Below the pieces are notes generated by a model. That model had not been told where the DNA came from. It saw only the letters and a program-made list of their open reading frames with translations, and did not search any database. From Balanoglossus misakiensis (Eukaryota; Hemichordata), in contig CM082592.2 of NCBI GenBank assembly GCA_040954595.2, positions 11,222,001-11,286,000 of the forward strand: 64,000 bases of DNA, written 5' to 3'. This document shows, one piece after another, positions 39,101 through 51,463 of this stretch. Both the position numbers and the translations under genes were made by a program. How positions within the stretch are numbered: the stretch's first letter is position 1; every line of letters begins with the position of its first letter.

Positions 39101-42100
39101 TGGTGTGGAGAAGACTTTGATGGCGTGGTATCCTTTGTAGTATTTTCAGAGCAACGAGATTCGTTGGTGGTCTGTTTGTAGGATAGAGATTCTGTGGCTT
39201 TGATTTTCTTTGTAACAGTCGTGATGAGTTCTCTGGTAGGTTATAGAAAACAAATTCATGAGGGACTGAAAACTATTTCCTCAACAAATGATCAGATCGT
39301 TCTTGATGAATGTCACAAAGCTAAAAATTTATGCCCAGTGGGTTCATCAAAACCCACCAAAACAGGACGTACAGTGCTGGAACTACAGAAGAGACTTCCC
39401 AGAGCCAGGGTTGTCTACTGCAGTGCCACAGGAGCCACAGAACCTAGGAACATGGCCTATATGACTAGGCTGGGTATTTGGGGTAAAGGAACTCCATTTA
39501 TTGAATTCAGTGACTTCATCCAAGCCGTTGAGAAGAGGTTAGTATTCTGGTATTTCATTTTTGACATCCTGTGAGTTCTTTGAAACAAGCTGTGTGAAGT
39601 TTACATTGTTTGAAAACTGCTGGAAATTTTAACATCTTTGTTTGTTATCTTACAGAGGTGTTGGAGCCATGGAGATAGTTGCCATGGATATGAAGCTGCG
39701 TGGCATGTACATGGCACGGCAGCTGAGTTTTGCAGGTGTCACTTTCAAGATTGAAGATATTCCACTCAGTAAATATTTTGTCAAGATGTATGACAGAGCA
39801 GTGCAATTGGTAAGATGTGATGTGGTGCATGTCTGGTTTTGCTTTTTAACATTGGTTGGTATTTTCTGAATAATATCAAAATGAGCCAGTCCTTCACTGC
39901 GTTTTGACCTTTTCCTTTGTTGCAAAGTGGGTTCTTGCCAGGGAGAAATTTCAAGAGGCTGCTAACCTGATTGATGCAGATCATCGGATGAAGAAGACCA
40001 TGTGGGGTCAGTTCTGGTCAGCGCATCAGAGGTTCTTCAAGTATCTGTGCATTGCTTCCAAAGTGAAACATGCTGTCAGGCTGGCAAGAGAAGCAGTCAA
40101 AGATGGAAAGGTGAGGGCAGACTTCATGCAGATTAGGAAGAACAAACCATTATTGTTGAGGGTATTTCTGTGTCCCTACCTCCACTACATGAAGCTTCGA
40201 TGAGAACAAACCAAAATTTTGAAAATAGTGAGTGAACCCTGCTCCTCATATGTTAAAGAATAGCCACTCATGTAACATTCCTTGTCTGTCACAGTGTGTT
40301 GTTATAGGGTTGCAGTCGACTGGTGAAGCCAGAACATTGGATGTTTTGGAGGAACAAGGAGGAGAACTCAATGATTTTGTATCCACTGCCAAGTAAGGAA
40401 CTTTTTACCCTTTGCTTTGTTTTTCCTATCCATGCATATTTAGTAGACCCTGGTAATATGACCCCAGTATCATATCAGGGGGGAAAATATGTTATGCTAG
40501 ATGAAATGATTCCTGGCACTTCTGTCTGTGATTTGGTATGGATGTGTAGTGTCCTTACTGAAAAGACACAAGTGCTACATTAATAGTATGCCTCAATGCA
40601 TTTTACTTTTAAGTATTACCAGAATTTTGAAACCTTTACAATGTAAATCTGTCATGAAGTCCTCATTATTCTCTTTTATCTTCATCGTCCTGTCAGAGGA
40701 GTTTTCAGTGCATTAGTAGAGAAGCATTTCCCAGCACCAAACAGGCGCAAGATGGCCGACATTTTTGGTTACGACATCGGCAGAAGTGCAAGCAACAGTC
40801 CTGAACCTGCGAGCAGGGGACAGAAAAGAAAACTAGGTATGGACTGTTGTGACAGGTATTTTGTGTAAACACTCTCATGCAGTGAAATCATGTATTTCTC
40901 TGATATTGTGAACATTCACACTACAAGCTGCCAACTGTGTGTCTCTTATTAACTGTTAGGTAAAGCCAAAGGTGGTGACAACCAGAAAAACAAGAAGCCA
41001 ACCAGAGATAACAGTCTTTCCAGCGGAGACGATAGCAATGATGAGAGTGATACAGGGGGTGCCACTTTCAAAATCTCTGACGACAGTGAGAATAGTGATA
41101 ACAGTGACAATGACAGTTGGGAAGATGTGACAGGCTTCAGCTCAAATGAAGAAGATGATTTCAACCCTTTCAAAGACTCAGATTCAGAGGATGGTGAGTT
41201 TCCAATAATGTAATTCACATCAAGCACTGAGTTATTCTGTCAATGCTAACGGTGTGATAGTGGTACTTGAACAAAATATGTCCATCACGGCATGTTGTTG
41301 ATAATACCAGCTTGCAAATCATATGTATATATTTTCCCCTCCAGATCCATGGTTGAGTAAGCGAAAGAGCAAATCATCAAAACCTAAACCCAAAAAGACG
41401 ACTAAAAAAACCAAGAATGGCGATCCAGATGAGATGACAAGTAGTGTACTCTTAGCTGCTGGACTCAAGCAACCATCATGGCAGAGTACAAGTCGTTCTT
41501 CAACACCAACCTTAGCAAAAACAATGAGTACAAACAGTCTTTCTGGTAAGTGAGTCTCTCTCACGATGATGAATTTTTTGTTACAGCAATAAACAGCTCC
41601 TGTTGCCACCGCCACCACAAAATCACAATCAAAGCTCAACTTTCGTCCTCTTCCAGACTTCTCACAATTTTTTCTATCAATATTTCAACAGGTTTGACAA
41701 GTAGTAACAGCTTTTCGTGTTTTCCGAATGTGGACGCTGTGGAGAAAGCACAGATGATGAAACAGGAATTGCTTGACACACTGGAGGAAATTGCAGATGA
41801 CCTACCACCAAACACACTAGATGAATTAATTGATCTCCTAGGGGGCCCTGAAGGTGTTGCTGAGGTTCGTTCTGGGTATTTGTGTTATCTTGGAAACTTT
41901 TTGTTCTTTTTCAAGGGTTATCTATTCCTGCAAGAAACTTGTACAATCATGATTTTTCACCTTGTTTCAGATGACAGGCCGTAAAGGGCGTGTAGTTAGC
42001 AACGACGATGGAAAAGTTGCTTATGAATCTCGTAGTGAAACAGACATACCTCTAGAAGTACTCAATCTTGCCGAAAAGAAGAGATTTATGGATGGAAATA

Positions 42101-45100
42101 AAGTAAGTCAACTCAACATCACTTTGATTAATTTTTGCAGACATTTTGAACTAATTTAAGCTTGTGTGAATCTTGTCTGGTGACTGTGTATAACCTTGGT
42201 TTCATCTCCTCCCATCTCATCACAGCACATAGCAATAATTTCAGAAGCTGCTAGTTCAGGTATTTCATTGCAAGCAGACAAGCGAGCCAAGAACCAGAGA
42301 AGGCGTGTTCACATCACGCTGGAGTTGCCTTGGAGTGGTGACAGAGCTATACAACAGTTCGGTAGGTGCTTCAGTCTCCATTCCATCATGCAGTCAGTGG
42401 TGGGTTTTACACTAACGAAAAAATTAAAGGTTTATTATTATTGATGATCATTACAACAGAGACTGACTTTGGGAGTATTCTCATGCCTGGATGTGTGACC
42501 TTTGACCAGAATGTACCATTACTTTTCAGGGAGAACACACAGATCAAATCAGGTGACAGCGCCAGAATATCTCTTCTTGATTTCCGAGCTTGCCGGCGAG
42601 AGAAGATTTGCCTCCATTGTTGCCAAGAGACTTGAAAGCCTGGTAAGATACATTTTTCCACTTTAGTTTCAAGAGTGATGGAAAGATAACTGTGGAAGGT
42701 GTCAAGGTACATTCAGTGATTGGACATTGTTATTTTACTTTGACATTACTTTCAACCCATTGCACAACAGTTGTTAGCAGTTACATTTGTACATCTCACT
42801 GTGTTTTTCTTAAAGGGCGCCCTTACACATGGGGATAGGAGAGCAACAGAGTCCCGGGATCTCAGTAAATTCAATATTGATAACAAGGTAAGCATGTTTT
42901 AATGTCTCTGCAGTATGTAGCCTGTGTCTATACAATCAAACCAATATTACTGCCGCTACACCACCACTATCATATCACATCAGTTTATCTCAACGTATCT
43001 CATGGCATTGTCTTTTTGCATTAACAGTACGGCCGGACAGCACTGGAATCAGTCATGAAGTCAGTGATGGGTCAGGAAACACCTATGATCCCACCTCCAG
43101 CAGAATATAAAGGGAATTTCTTTGAAGGTAAGTTTGTCACAGTTCGATAGATGCAACCTCGACAGCTGTACAAATAGAAGCACATATGTAAGAAATACAT
43201 TGGACTCTTACTGAGTGGCACATGTCACATTTGAACTTTTTTCCCCCCTAATATTCAGATGTCAAGAGAGGGTTGATTGGTGTCGGCATGATTACAGTAG
43301 ATGAAAGATATAACATACCAATGTTAGACAGAGGTAAGTTAAAATACTTCTCTAAACATTTAGTCTCAACATTTTCATGCGCAATTATTTGGTATGACCC
43401 TACCTCAATGTCATAAGGAAGAGTTTGAAGTGTAACAATCTGTCTTTAATTTTTTTTCCCTTGATATGACAGAATACAACAACATGTCCAAATTTCTGAA
43501 TCGCATCCTGGGTATGGAGGTCGAACTTCAGAACAAGCTGTTCGCTTTCTTCAGTGACACCTTAGCTGCCATCATACAACAGGCGAAGAGAAGTGGGCGA
43601 TGGGACATGGGTATTTTGGGTAGGTGTATATGTTGGCGTATCTTTGTGTGTGTGTAGTTAAAAAATCAAATGTATTGCACATAGGGTGGTTGGCACAGAT
43701 TCACAGTTGCAAGGAATGAAATATGAAAATGTTTTTTTTTTCTCTTTAGATGTCGGAATTGACGAGAGTGAACATGTCAAGAAGCTAGACTGTAAAACAT
43801 TTGTTGGAAGTTTTTCAACTGGCACTGCCCTCACAGAACTGTTTACAGTAAGTTGGTTTGTAGTAGAGTTCAGTCAAATGTCTCAATCATAATTGTCCAG
43901 AGGGTGACTCAACGATCACTTTGTAATAATTGTGTATGACTGGCCACAGGGAACATACACCATGATTGTAACATACTTTACAAAAAAGGGGAATATCACT
44001 TTATAATGTCAATAATATCATTTTGTAGGTGAGTGCAGAAAGAGGCCTGTCATGGGAGGGAGCTGTAAATATATGGAAAGATCAGATTGGTGAGGATGAT
44101 GGATTCTATGTGTCACAGCAGGTGAGTAACTCTTCGTGGAGGGTTCGGGTTGACTCACATGGAACGGAGACATGATTTTGGTTGTGTTCTTTGTGAGGAG
44201 TTCTTGTTTTGATACATGAGATTTGGTGGTAGTTATTTACACTCTATTATCCTTCTTCTGTGGTTGCTAGGTGAAAAATAACAAGAGAACGGCCATCTTA
44301 GCCATGCAAACGTCCACTAATTTGAGGAGAAAACTGTTCAGACTTTACCGTCCAAATACTGGCAGACAACTGAAATTAGAAACATTGGCTGAAATCAAGA
44401 AAAAGTACAAGAAAGTGTCAGTGGATGAAGCTAGGAACTACTGGATACCTCAGTACAGGGCTTCAGAAACACAGTGTAGCCATGCCTACTGGTAAGTTGG
44501 AGTCCCAACCAAAGATCCAAACCATCACTTGCAAACCCACATACATTAGCAAACAGTAAGGACTTTTTGACATTAACAACATGGACATACAAGACTTCAG
44601 CTCTTTTGTATTTTTGGTGTACTTGACTAGGCGTGGCAACTGCAAGAGAACCATGCTTGGACTCAGCTGTGAAGTGGGTCTGCGGAGACGAACTTTCCAC
44701 ATCCTGTCGGGTTCGGTCCTTAGTGTTTGGAAGAAAGTGGAGACAGTATTAGCAACTCAAGCTGGCAACAGTGCCAAGATGCAAATCATTCGACTCAAAG
44801 CAGAGGATGGCTCAAAACTTGTGGGTGAGTAGTTTTCCTGTTGACACTACTCACATTATCTGTATGTTTAATGTTACTGACTAATCGATCGATTGATTCA
44901 GTGGATAGGAAATGTAACACTGTCACCCTTTGTATTTTGTAGGCTGTTTGATCCCTAGCAACTGTGTCCAAGCCTTAAATGTCAGCCTGTCGGAACAGTC
45001 ATCAGCCACATTTACTGCAGAAGATAATCCCATCAGCCAACCGAATTTGACAAAGCCTCCAGCGCCACAAGTGTTGCCAACTCATGTGACCCAGACTGTA

Positions 45101-45169
45101 GCAACAACAACAACAACAAATACCCCCACTGGGCCCGCATTTACATCAAGCATGCCAATTATATTGTAG
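36173..45169 (+). CDS. SBNO1: Strawberry notch homologue 1 (SBNO1), DExD/H helicase-like
   Basis: Twenty-seven coding exons: 36173-36301, 36555-36662, 37447-37863, 38081-38201, 38342-38636, 38763-38853, 38966-39127, 39296-39537, 39656-39809, 39928-40110, 40295-40392, 40697-40836, 40960-41193, 41345-41545, 41692-41864, 41971-42102, 42226-42361, 42530-42642, 42816-42887, 43028-43127, 43259-43333, 43473-43619, 43750-43847, 44029-44121, 44271-44491, 44631-44824, 44943-45169; 1451 residues (human 1393). Strawberry notch is a nuclear regulator in Notch and other pathways, with two RecA-like lobes. Motifs: [12 protein letters not shown] (Walker A, residues 329-339), [10 protein letters not shown] (Walker B), [25 protein letters not shown] and FGRTHRSNQ (arginine-finger region, near 1006). 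The N-terminus is Ser/Thr-rich; an acidic Ser/Asp linker separates the lobes. All phases close. Confidence 0.97.
36442..36482. repeat. 9-bp inverted repeat in SBNO1 intron
   Basis: CTGACCCTC at 36442-36450 is mirrored by GAGGGTCAG at 36474-36482, in the intron between the first two coding exons. Confidence 0.5.
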
Positions 45170-46783
45170 ACAGATTTGACACTTTGCGAGAGTTGGATCG
45201 ATGAGTGGGTGGTGTCTTTACTGTGACATCTTTGTCATGGAGGCAAATTTGTGTGATTGTCAGAATCATGCCGTCACAAATCACGAGATACTGCATCACA
45301 GCTGCACTGTGTCTCATGCGGTGGTGTGTCCATGTGTGGCAATTCACCCTGTGTTGTCAATACCTTATTACTATGACAACGGGACCCGAGAAAGTGGGGA
45401 AACAAGGAAGAAAAATGCAGGCTGTTGTTGGAATGCAACAGCCAAGCAAACAACCTCCCTTCAACATCTAAGAAGCTGCTTATAAAACAACTGTGTTTTT
45501 TCTGTCAGTATTTTAATAACATTGTAGTCATCATCTGTTGACACAGCACAGACAAAAAGATGAAGGAAATACATATATGGAACAGTTTTCATCTTTAGAA
45601 TTTATCGTTTTCTCAGCAGTACAGGGTTCAATATTGCCATTAGATTGTGTTGTATTTGGTCCATTCTGTTGATCAGGGTGGTGGTTCGTTTGGAGTGGTT
45701 TATTCTGCATTTGGTCAGAACTTACAGTTGGTTTGCTTATTTCAAAAATCCACGGCAGAGCTGGTTTTTAGGCAATTTTTGTGGTAATTGTTCCCTTATC
45801 AGCTTTTACAGTACAGCTGTAATGTGTTACACCATAAAGTTCAACACAGCTGATTAAGAGACAACAAGTTTACACAGTATTGTATCAATATTTCTTGTTC
45901 TGTTTGATTTATTATGTTCTTACACATTCTCCCATTAATACTGTTAGCCATACTCTCCATTACTTCCTCTGAAATATAATTCTCAGTATTTTTCGGTGTT
46001 TGGACTCAGTGTAAACACTCATGACAAAGGCGCTTTTAAATTGTGAAGTATACATGTACTGGTATTGTTTGAAACAGAGTGAGTGGTTGATTTGCTTACC
46101 CACAATGCAGTTCCATATCCTGTGATGAGCCCCCTTAGCATCTATTCCTTCTATTGCTCAGAAGTAAGTCAAAGGTCAAGTGCAGGAAGTGGTGGAGATT
46201 CACTTTCCCTCAGTGTATATACATGTATTCAGAAGTGGTGAATGAAAGCATCTTCTTTCATAGATTGTATGTTTATGTTGATAATTTTTGATAGGGACGA
46301 AACCGTGATCATCATCATCATCGCTGCACTCCTTTGTGTAGAATTTTTTGTACTATTACTCAATGTTTTGAGTCAGATTTACACATTCTAATTGTTTTTC
46401 TTTTTTTTTTGTATGTGAATGGTGTGTGTTTGGATACACAGTCAACTCAAGTGTGAGAATTTTGAGCAGTCTTGATAGCTGAGTACAGATGCACATATAG
46501 TAACTAGGTTTTTTTTATGTTTTCAACTGGATTTTGGTGTCAAAACAAACTAGACTGGCCATCCAAACACGAATTCACACAAATGACTTTCTGTCTTGTA
46601 AATAACAAAATATTTCCTTTTACTTGAAAACCAAGACACACATAATGTAGAATGTGTATATATTCTTGAGATGTTGACACTACATAAAATAAACTCAAGG
46701 TCTGTGATAGAAATTTCACATTCTGTTTTCTGTGAAGTTTTGTAGTTGATATGCCATATGGGACTTACAAATCCACATTAAAA

Positions 46784-46789
46784 AATAAA
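46784..46789 (+). promoter_or_regulatory. Distal poly(A) signal of SBNO1
   Basis: AATAAA, 1.6 kb past the stop. A second AATAAA lies 96 bp upstream. Confidence 0.5.
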
Positions 46790-46978
46790 AGATTTGAATT
46801 AAATGTGGGTATGCATCTTATTAATCTCAATGGATGTAATCATGTGGTGATTATACATTGTGGTTTTGACTTTAGGTCCATCCGTCTTTGTCAGGATCCA
46901 TAATCCTGAACTTATTTCTTTACAAAGTATCATTTCTGAACATACCAGTACTTGTCAACAAACAAACAAACACGGTTG

Positions 46979-46984
46979 TTTATT
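46979..46984 (-). promoter_or_regulatory. Poly(A) signal of PHGDH
   Basis: AATAAA on the minus strand, 170 nt past the PHGDH stop codon. Confidence 0.55.
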
Positions 46985-47153
46985 GACAAATATAAACACA
47001 AAAAGTACAACACTGCAATTAGTTTAGAGTGCAAGTATCAAAGATAGAAATCACTAAAGCTTATAATTAAATATGTTAAATGTACTCTGTGCGTTATTAG
47101 AAATAAAAGTTAAAAATGTACACTGTCAAACATTGACACAACCATCTGGCTAA

Positions 47154-50100
47154 TCAGAAACTAATCTGCATAGCAAACTTGACAAACGATTTGATTGGTT
47201 CTGTGCTGTCCAATAATTCTTTCAGGTAGACAACAGTCCAAGTGCTGCCATCAACAGGTGCAGAACTGGCAAATGCAGAAACTCTACTGTCTCCATTGGA
47301 AGACAGAACTGGAAAGCAAGAAAGGAGGACATATTTGAGGAAGATGCACTAAAACAAGTTTGTAAAACAATAGTTTTCTGTCTGTGAATGAAACAGTTTA
47401 TTTGGAAACCAAAGGTTGACTGTGCATTGCATATATAAACTTACCTGACAGAGGTAAAAACGAATTTGACACAGTGCTCTCATAGAACAACATGTTTCCT
47501 TGTAAGATGGTACCATTATTGAAGGCACAGCCATTGACAGCACATAGTAAGCATTCAGTGCCTCTGACTGTACCACAAAGAGACAAGGAAATGTCATCTT
47601 GGGTAATTCTGACTTTCATTCCACTGCAAATGTCACTTGGCAATGTTGAACAGGTTTCATTATGACCAATGGATACCTGGGGGTCAAAATATAAGCACAA
47701 TATTATCACAATGTATATGCATGGATCCTTCGGCCTGTATAAATTGACCTTCCATAAAACACTGTGCAGCAGGCAGTTTGTGCCATTGTATTCCTGATTA
47801 TTTTCATTATAGTAAGCTTATAGACCTGAGTGTCTTAACCCACATTACCTGTATTGCATCATCTTGTGGCTTCTCAGCTGAATGGCAAAACTTAGTCAAT
47901 CCTTTCTTCACTGCATATGCCAGGAATCTAGCACTGCCTTTGGCACCATTGCCTGGGGACCAAATATTACACCATGTGATTTCAAAAATCTTGTACAACA
48001 GCCTTGAAATTATAAATAATGATACTAATCATGGGGATTATCGTTAAAAGACGTTCATTGTAACTTCAAGAAAAACTACTTTGCACAGATGCCTCACAAC
48101 TCCCTTACCACATGTTTCAACTTGAATGCTGGTGTCACTTGACAAACGACCCACGTAGGTAGCTGCGATGTGACCTAGACTTTGCCCCAGGTCATGCCAT
48201 GCTTTAAGGTCACTTTGCAAGGCCTTGACATTGATCTACAAAACACAGCAATGTTGAGGAACTATTAAAATGTATTCATATCAAGACTGGTTCGCTCATA
48301 TTTGGATAAATTCCAGATTTGTTAAAAGTCATCTCATAACCTTCATGACTTGATCTATTCAACTCCAGTCGCTCACGCTTACATTTCCTGAGAGCTTGAG
48401 ACAATTGGAGAGATCCACAAACTGGTGTGCTACATTGGCAGCAACTCTGATTTGCGCTTCTACTGTGTTGCCACCGATGTGTGGAGTGACAATCACATTG
48501 GGATGGTTGATGAGGGCTTCATTTTTAGTCGGTTCCTGTCAGAAAGAGATAAGATGGATTCCATTATTGTGTGTATCCATGGTAACACAAAAGAACACAG
48601 TGCTGTGTGCAAAACAAGGTACCAACCTGTTGGAACACATCCAGTGCAGCGCCTCCACAAATTCCTTTGTCCAATGCTCTCAGCAGAGAATTCTCACGAA
48701 CTATGCTTCCTCTAGCTGCGTTCACTAGGAACACACCAATTGGGCATTTTGCGAACACGCTGTCATTTATCATTTCTGAAAGAAAAAAGGATCAGTGAAA
48801 GTGATAAGCAGACAGCCTCCTAGTCTACATAAAATTTCTCCTTTGTAAAATCAGTCAATGATGATGAATATTGTTTATTTTTGTTTACCAAATGTCTGAG
48901 GTACAGCAGGTAGATGCAGAGTAATGATATCCGCTCTGGGCCAAATCTCATGCAATGGATACCATCTGACTCCAAGTTCATGGGCTTGTTGCTTGGTAAC
49001 TATGGGATCATATCCTATTATCTGTAAAGGAAATATGAAAACAAATATATTATGAATCTTCTCGCAGTATTGTAATTGATGTAGCACTCTGCTTCCTTGC
49101 AAATATGGTAGAAAGAGGATACTTATGTCAATTTGCTTACATTCATTTGAAACGCTTTCATTCTTTTGATGACCTCTCGACCAATGGCACCCAAACCAAT
49201 CACAGCCAACGTCCTGCCTTGCAAAGCTGTGCCTGTCAGATTCTCTGTCTCCCACTTCCCGGCTTTCATGGACATATTAGCCTTGGGAATATTCCTGGAT
49301 GGATGAAATGTCCAGACGGAATGTTGGGAGGTTTGTATGTACAGTGGTACTGCTTGGGAGTTAAGCTTCTATTTTTGAAAGTGGTTTTTCAAATAAGGTA
49401 TATCATTTGCCGTCAAGTTTGACCTCTGAACTTTGTATCTCATCTGTTTCTTTCTGCCATCAGAGCAACTTCAAGCTGACCCTGGGGTCAGATAAGGTCA
49501 TGACCTTACTACAAGATATGGATACCAATGGAAGGCAGAGGTAACATTTTTATGACCAACTATGGTGAATAATTGATTTATTCAGATCAGAAGCAGTGAC
49601 GATTAACACAATGTCCCTATAAATATGTCACAGGATTGCAATTATATTGTACTGCACTTAGTGGCATCATGCCATGATACTCACCTGACAAGAGTACAAA
49701 TCATAGCACAGGTATGCTCAGCTGTGCTGACTGTATTAGCTCCAGGGGCACTGCAAGAGAGACAGAAATATTAAGGAATGAAAGTCATAGTACTTCATAT
49801 ATTTCATCTAGCTCACCGATGCCTACATGGCAAAATAAATATTAATTTTTAGATTAATATCAAATTAAGAAAAAACCTACTTCATGACGATTATTCCATG
49901 TTTAGATGCTGCCTTAATGTCCACATTGTCAGTCCCTGTTCCAGCAAAGGCCACAACTTTCATGTTTTTAGCTGCTTCAATGATGTCTTCTGTTACAAAA
50001 GTTGCTGATCGTAATATAACGCCATCATAATTCTGCAACAATCAATTGCATTAGTAATTTAAGATGAAAGGTCGTTTCTCATTTGAGGAAACATACAGTT

Positions 50101-50457
50101 GTTTACAGAGACATTTTGTTAACAGTAAAAGGCCAATCAAAGGTCACTTTCCAAAGATCAGACGTTGCCAATGACGCTGTTTCTAACCGACGCCTTTGTC
50201 GCAACGCATATAACTGACCCCCGGGAAGGGAGGGGCCGCACCCCGGGACGACTGATCCCGTCCGTCCCTGCGCTACCCGGCGTTCCGTGCATAATTCCAT
50301 GAATGTATATACATACCACAACTTCTTGCTTGAGTTGTTCGTGATTGAGACCTACTTTGATGTCGACCTCAATACCGTCTTTCCGCAGTATTTCAGCGCA
50401 GCACGGATCAATAACATCCGTAATCAACACTCTTGTAAGCAAATTTGAATTCGGCAT
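47154..50457 (-). CDS. PHGDH: D-3-phosphoglycerate dehydrogenase
   Basis: Eleven coding exons in transcript order: 50457-50317, 50032-49881, 49750-49685, 49294-49141, 49021-48889, 48775-48627, 48535-48383, 48235-48109, 47952-47849, 47676-47445, 47308-47154; 521 residues (human 533). It oxidises 3-phosphoglycerate with NAD, the first step of serine synthesis, in the cytosol. Motifs: [15 protein letters not shown] at the N-terminus, [15 protein letters not shown], the nucleotide fold GLGAIGRE (about residue 154), [15 protein letters not shown] with the substrate-binding Arg, ALDVFQQEP with the catalytic Glu, and TPHIGGNT with the catalytic His. The last 200 residues form the animal-type regulatory region and are much less conserved. 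C-terminal binding proteins share the fold but lack the DPCC and AGTGTDN blocks. Confidence 0.96.
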
Positions 50458-50794
50458 GATTTCGCTTTCTTCTCACAAACAGATCCTGAATCCTTAAAGA
50501 GAGCGGAATTAGTGCATAAAATCTTCTTGAGTTACATGACGTGTGTATATGTTGTTGACACAGACACAAAAACAAGACGCGATCAATCTCCAGTTCCAGC
50601 TTGCCGACAAGTGACCTTAAACGACCTCAACCCTTGACCCACTATTTCCAGGGGTTGCTATGTACATCACGTATACCCTGCATACGTATATCCACACTGA
50701 GCACGTGTGATGGTCATAGGTTAGGTACACGCGTGCTGGATTTATCTTGATTCAAACACACAGTACACTAAGGTATGACTGCAGCCCAGCATCC

Positions 50795-50849
50795 GATCAA
50801 TCAATCAATCAACTAATCAATTAATCAATCAATCAAACAACCAATCAAT
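50795..50849. repeat. AATC tetranucleotide microsatellite
   Basis: Imperfect AATC/ATCA units run for about 55 bp. Confidence 0.85.
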
Positions 50850-51089
50850 GCAATTATTGTAGACCTGACTATACATTGCAGCTGGCGAACTTGTATGTCT
50901 TCATTTTTTTAAAAGATTTAGTTTCTCGTATATCCTGTTGTGTAGTTTCACTTTCAGTGCATGTGCAGCATATGATGAGATACACCCACTGACCCAGGCC
51001 TGAGATACACCCGACCCACGGGCCCGGGACTCAGGTGGCGCACTTCCCTGGTTGTGCGCGCATGCAAATTCCTTGAGGACGCAATCCTA

Positions 51090-51097
51090 TGACGTCA
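51090..51097. promoter_or_regulatory. Palindromic CRE (CREB/ATF site)
   Basis: A perfect TGACGTCA, 10 bp before an ATG (51107) in good context. CREs are common in core promoters. Confidence 0.5.
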
Positions 51098-51106
51098 TAT
51101 TCAAAC

Positions 51107-51229
51107 ATGGCTGCTTCCTGTGTCGTCTGCTGTGCCAACTGGTTTCGGTTGCCGTTTTTGTTATTTATCACCTGCAAAACACCCCGCAAGACAGCAAGAA
51201 ACATGCATAATGCTCCGGTTTGTATGTAG
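51107..51229 (+). CDS. Unrecognised short ORF or first exon
   Basis: A 40-residue frame starts ATGGCTGCT just after the CRE: MAASCVVCCANWFRLPFLLF and then a basic Cys/Lys/Arg segment. An overlapping frame (51210-51359) starts MLRFVCRNARGYAATKEK and could resemble a mitochondrial presequence. A third ATG exon candidate is 51599-51642, with a strong donor (ACAAG|GTAAGT). I cannot join these to any known family; they could be a 5' UTR with upstream ORFs or a non-coding transcript. Confidence 0.2.
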   Translation: MAASCVVCCANWFRLPFLLFITCKTPRKTARNMHNAPVCM

Positions 51230-51441
51230 GAACGCCCGTGGATACGCAGCTACCAAGGAGAAACAGAGCATAGAGGAATTTAGTCAGCCCATGCCCAGGA
51301 CCACGACTCGTCGACTGCATACATGCTTTCCCAACTTCACGGTAAAAATCCTGGAATAACGCTAGTGGCTAAAGGTATCGAAGAAAGTTCGCCTAAATTA
51401 CTATTCTCGGGTATGTTCTAGACATTTGGAAGGAGGATGTG

Positions 51442-51463
51442 GGAATGCTGGGACTTGTAGTCA
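51442..51463. promoter_or_regulatory. ZNF143/THAP11-like promoter motif
   Basis: On the minus strand it reads ACTACAAGTCCCAGCATTCC, close to the ACTACAATTCCCAGCATGC consensus recognised by ZNF143 with THAP11, found near transcription starts. Confidence 0.55.

Larger units (their letters stand above)
45170..47153. other. SBNO1 3' UTR meeting PHGDH 3' UTR
   Basis: Non-coding. The SBNO1 3' UTR can end after AATAAA at 46688-46693 or 46784-46789. PHGDH can end at the minus-strand AATAAA at 46979-46984, so the convergent transcripts stop within about 200 bp of each other. A short CAT-repeat lies near 46306-46322. Confidence 0.55.

Noticed and set aside
41319-41639. 106-residue minus-strand ORF over SBNO1
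   Set aside because: Antisense shadow of the Lys/Ser-rich SBNO1 linker exon.
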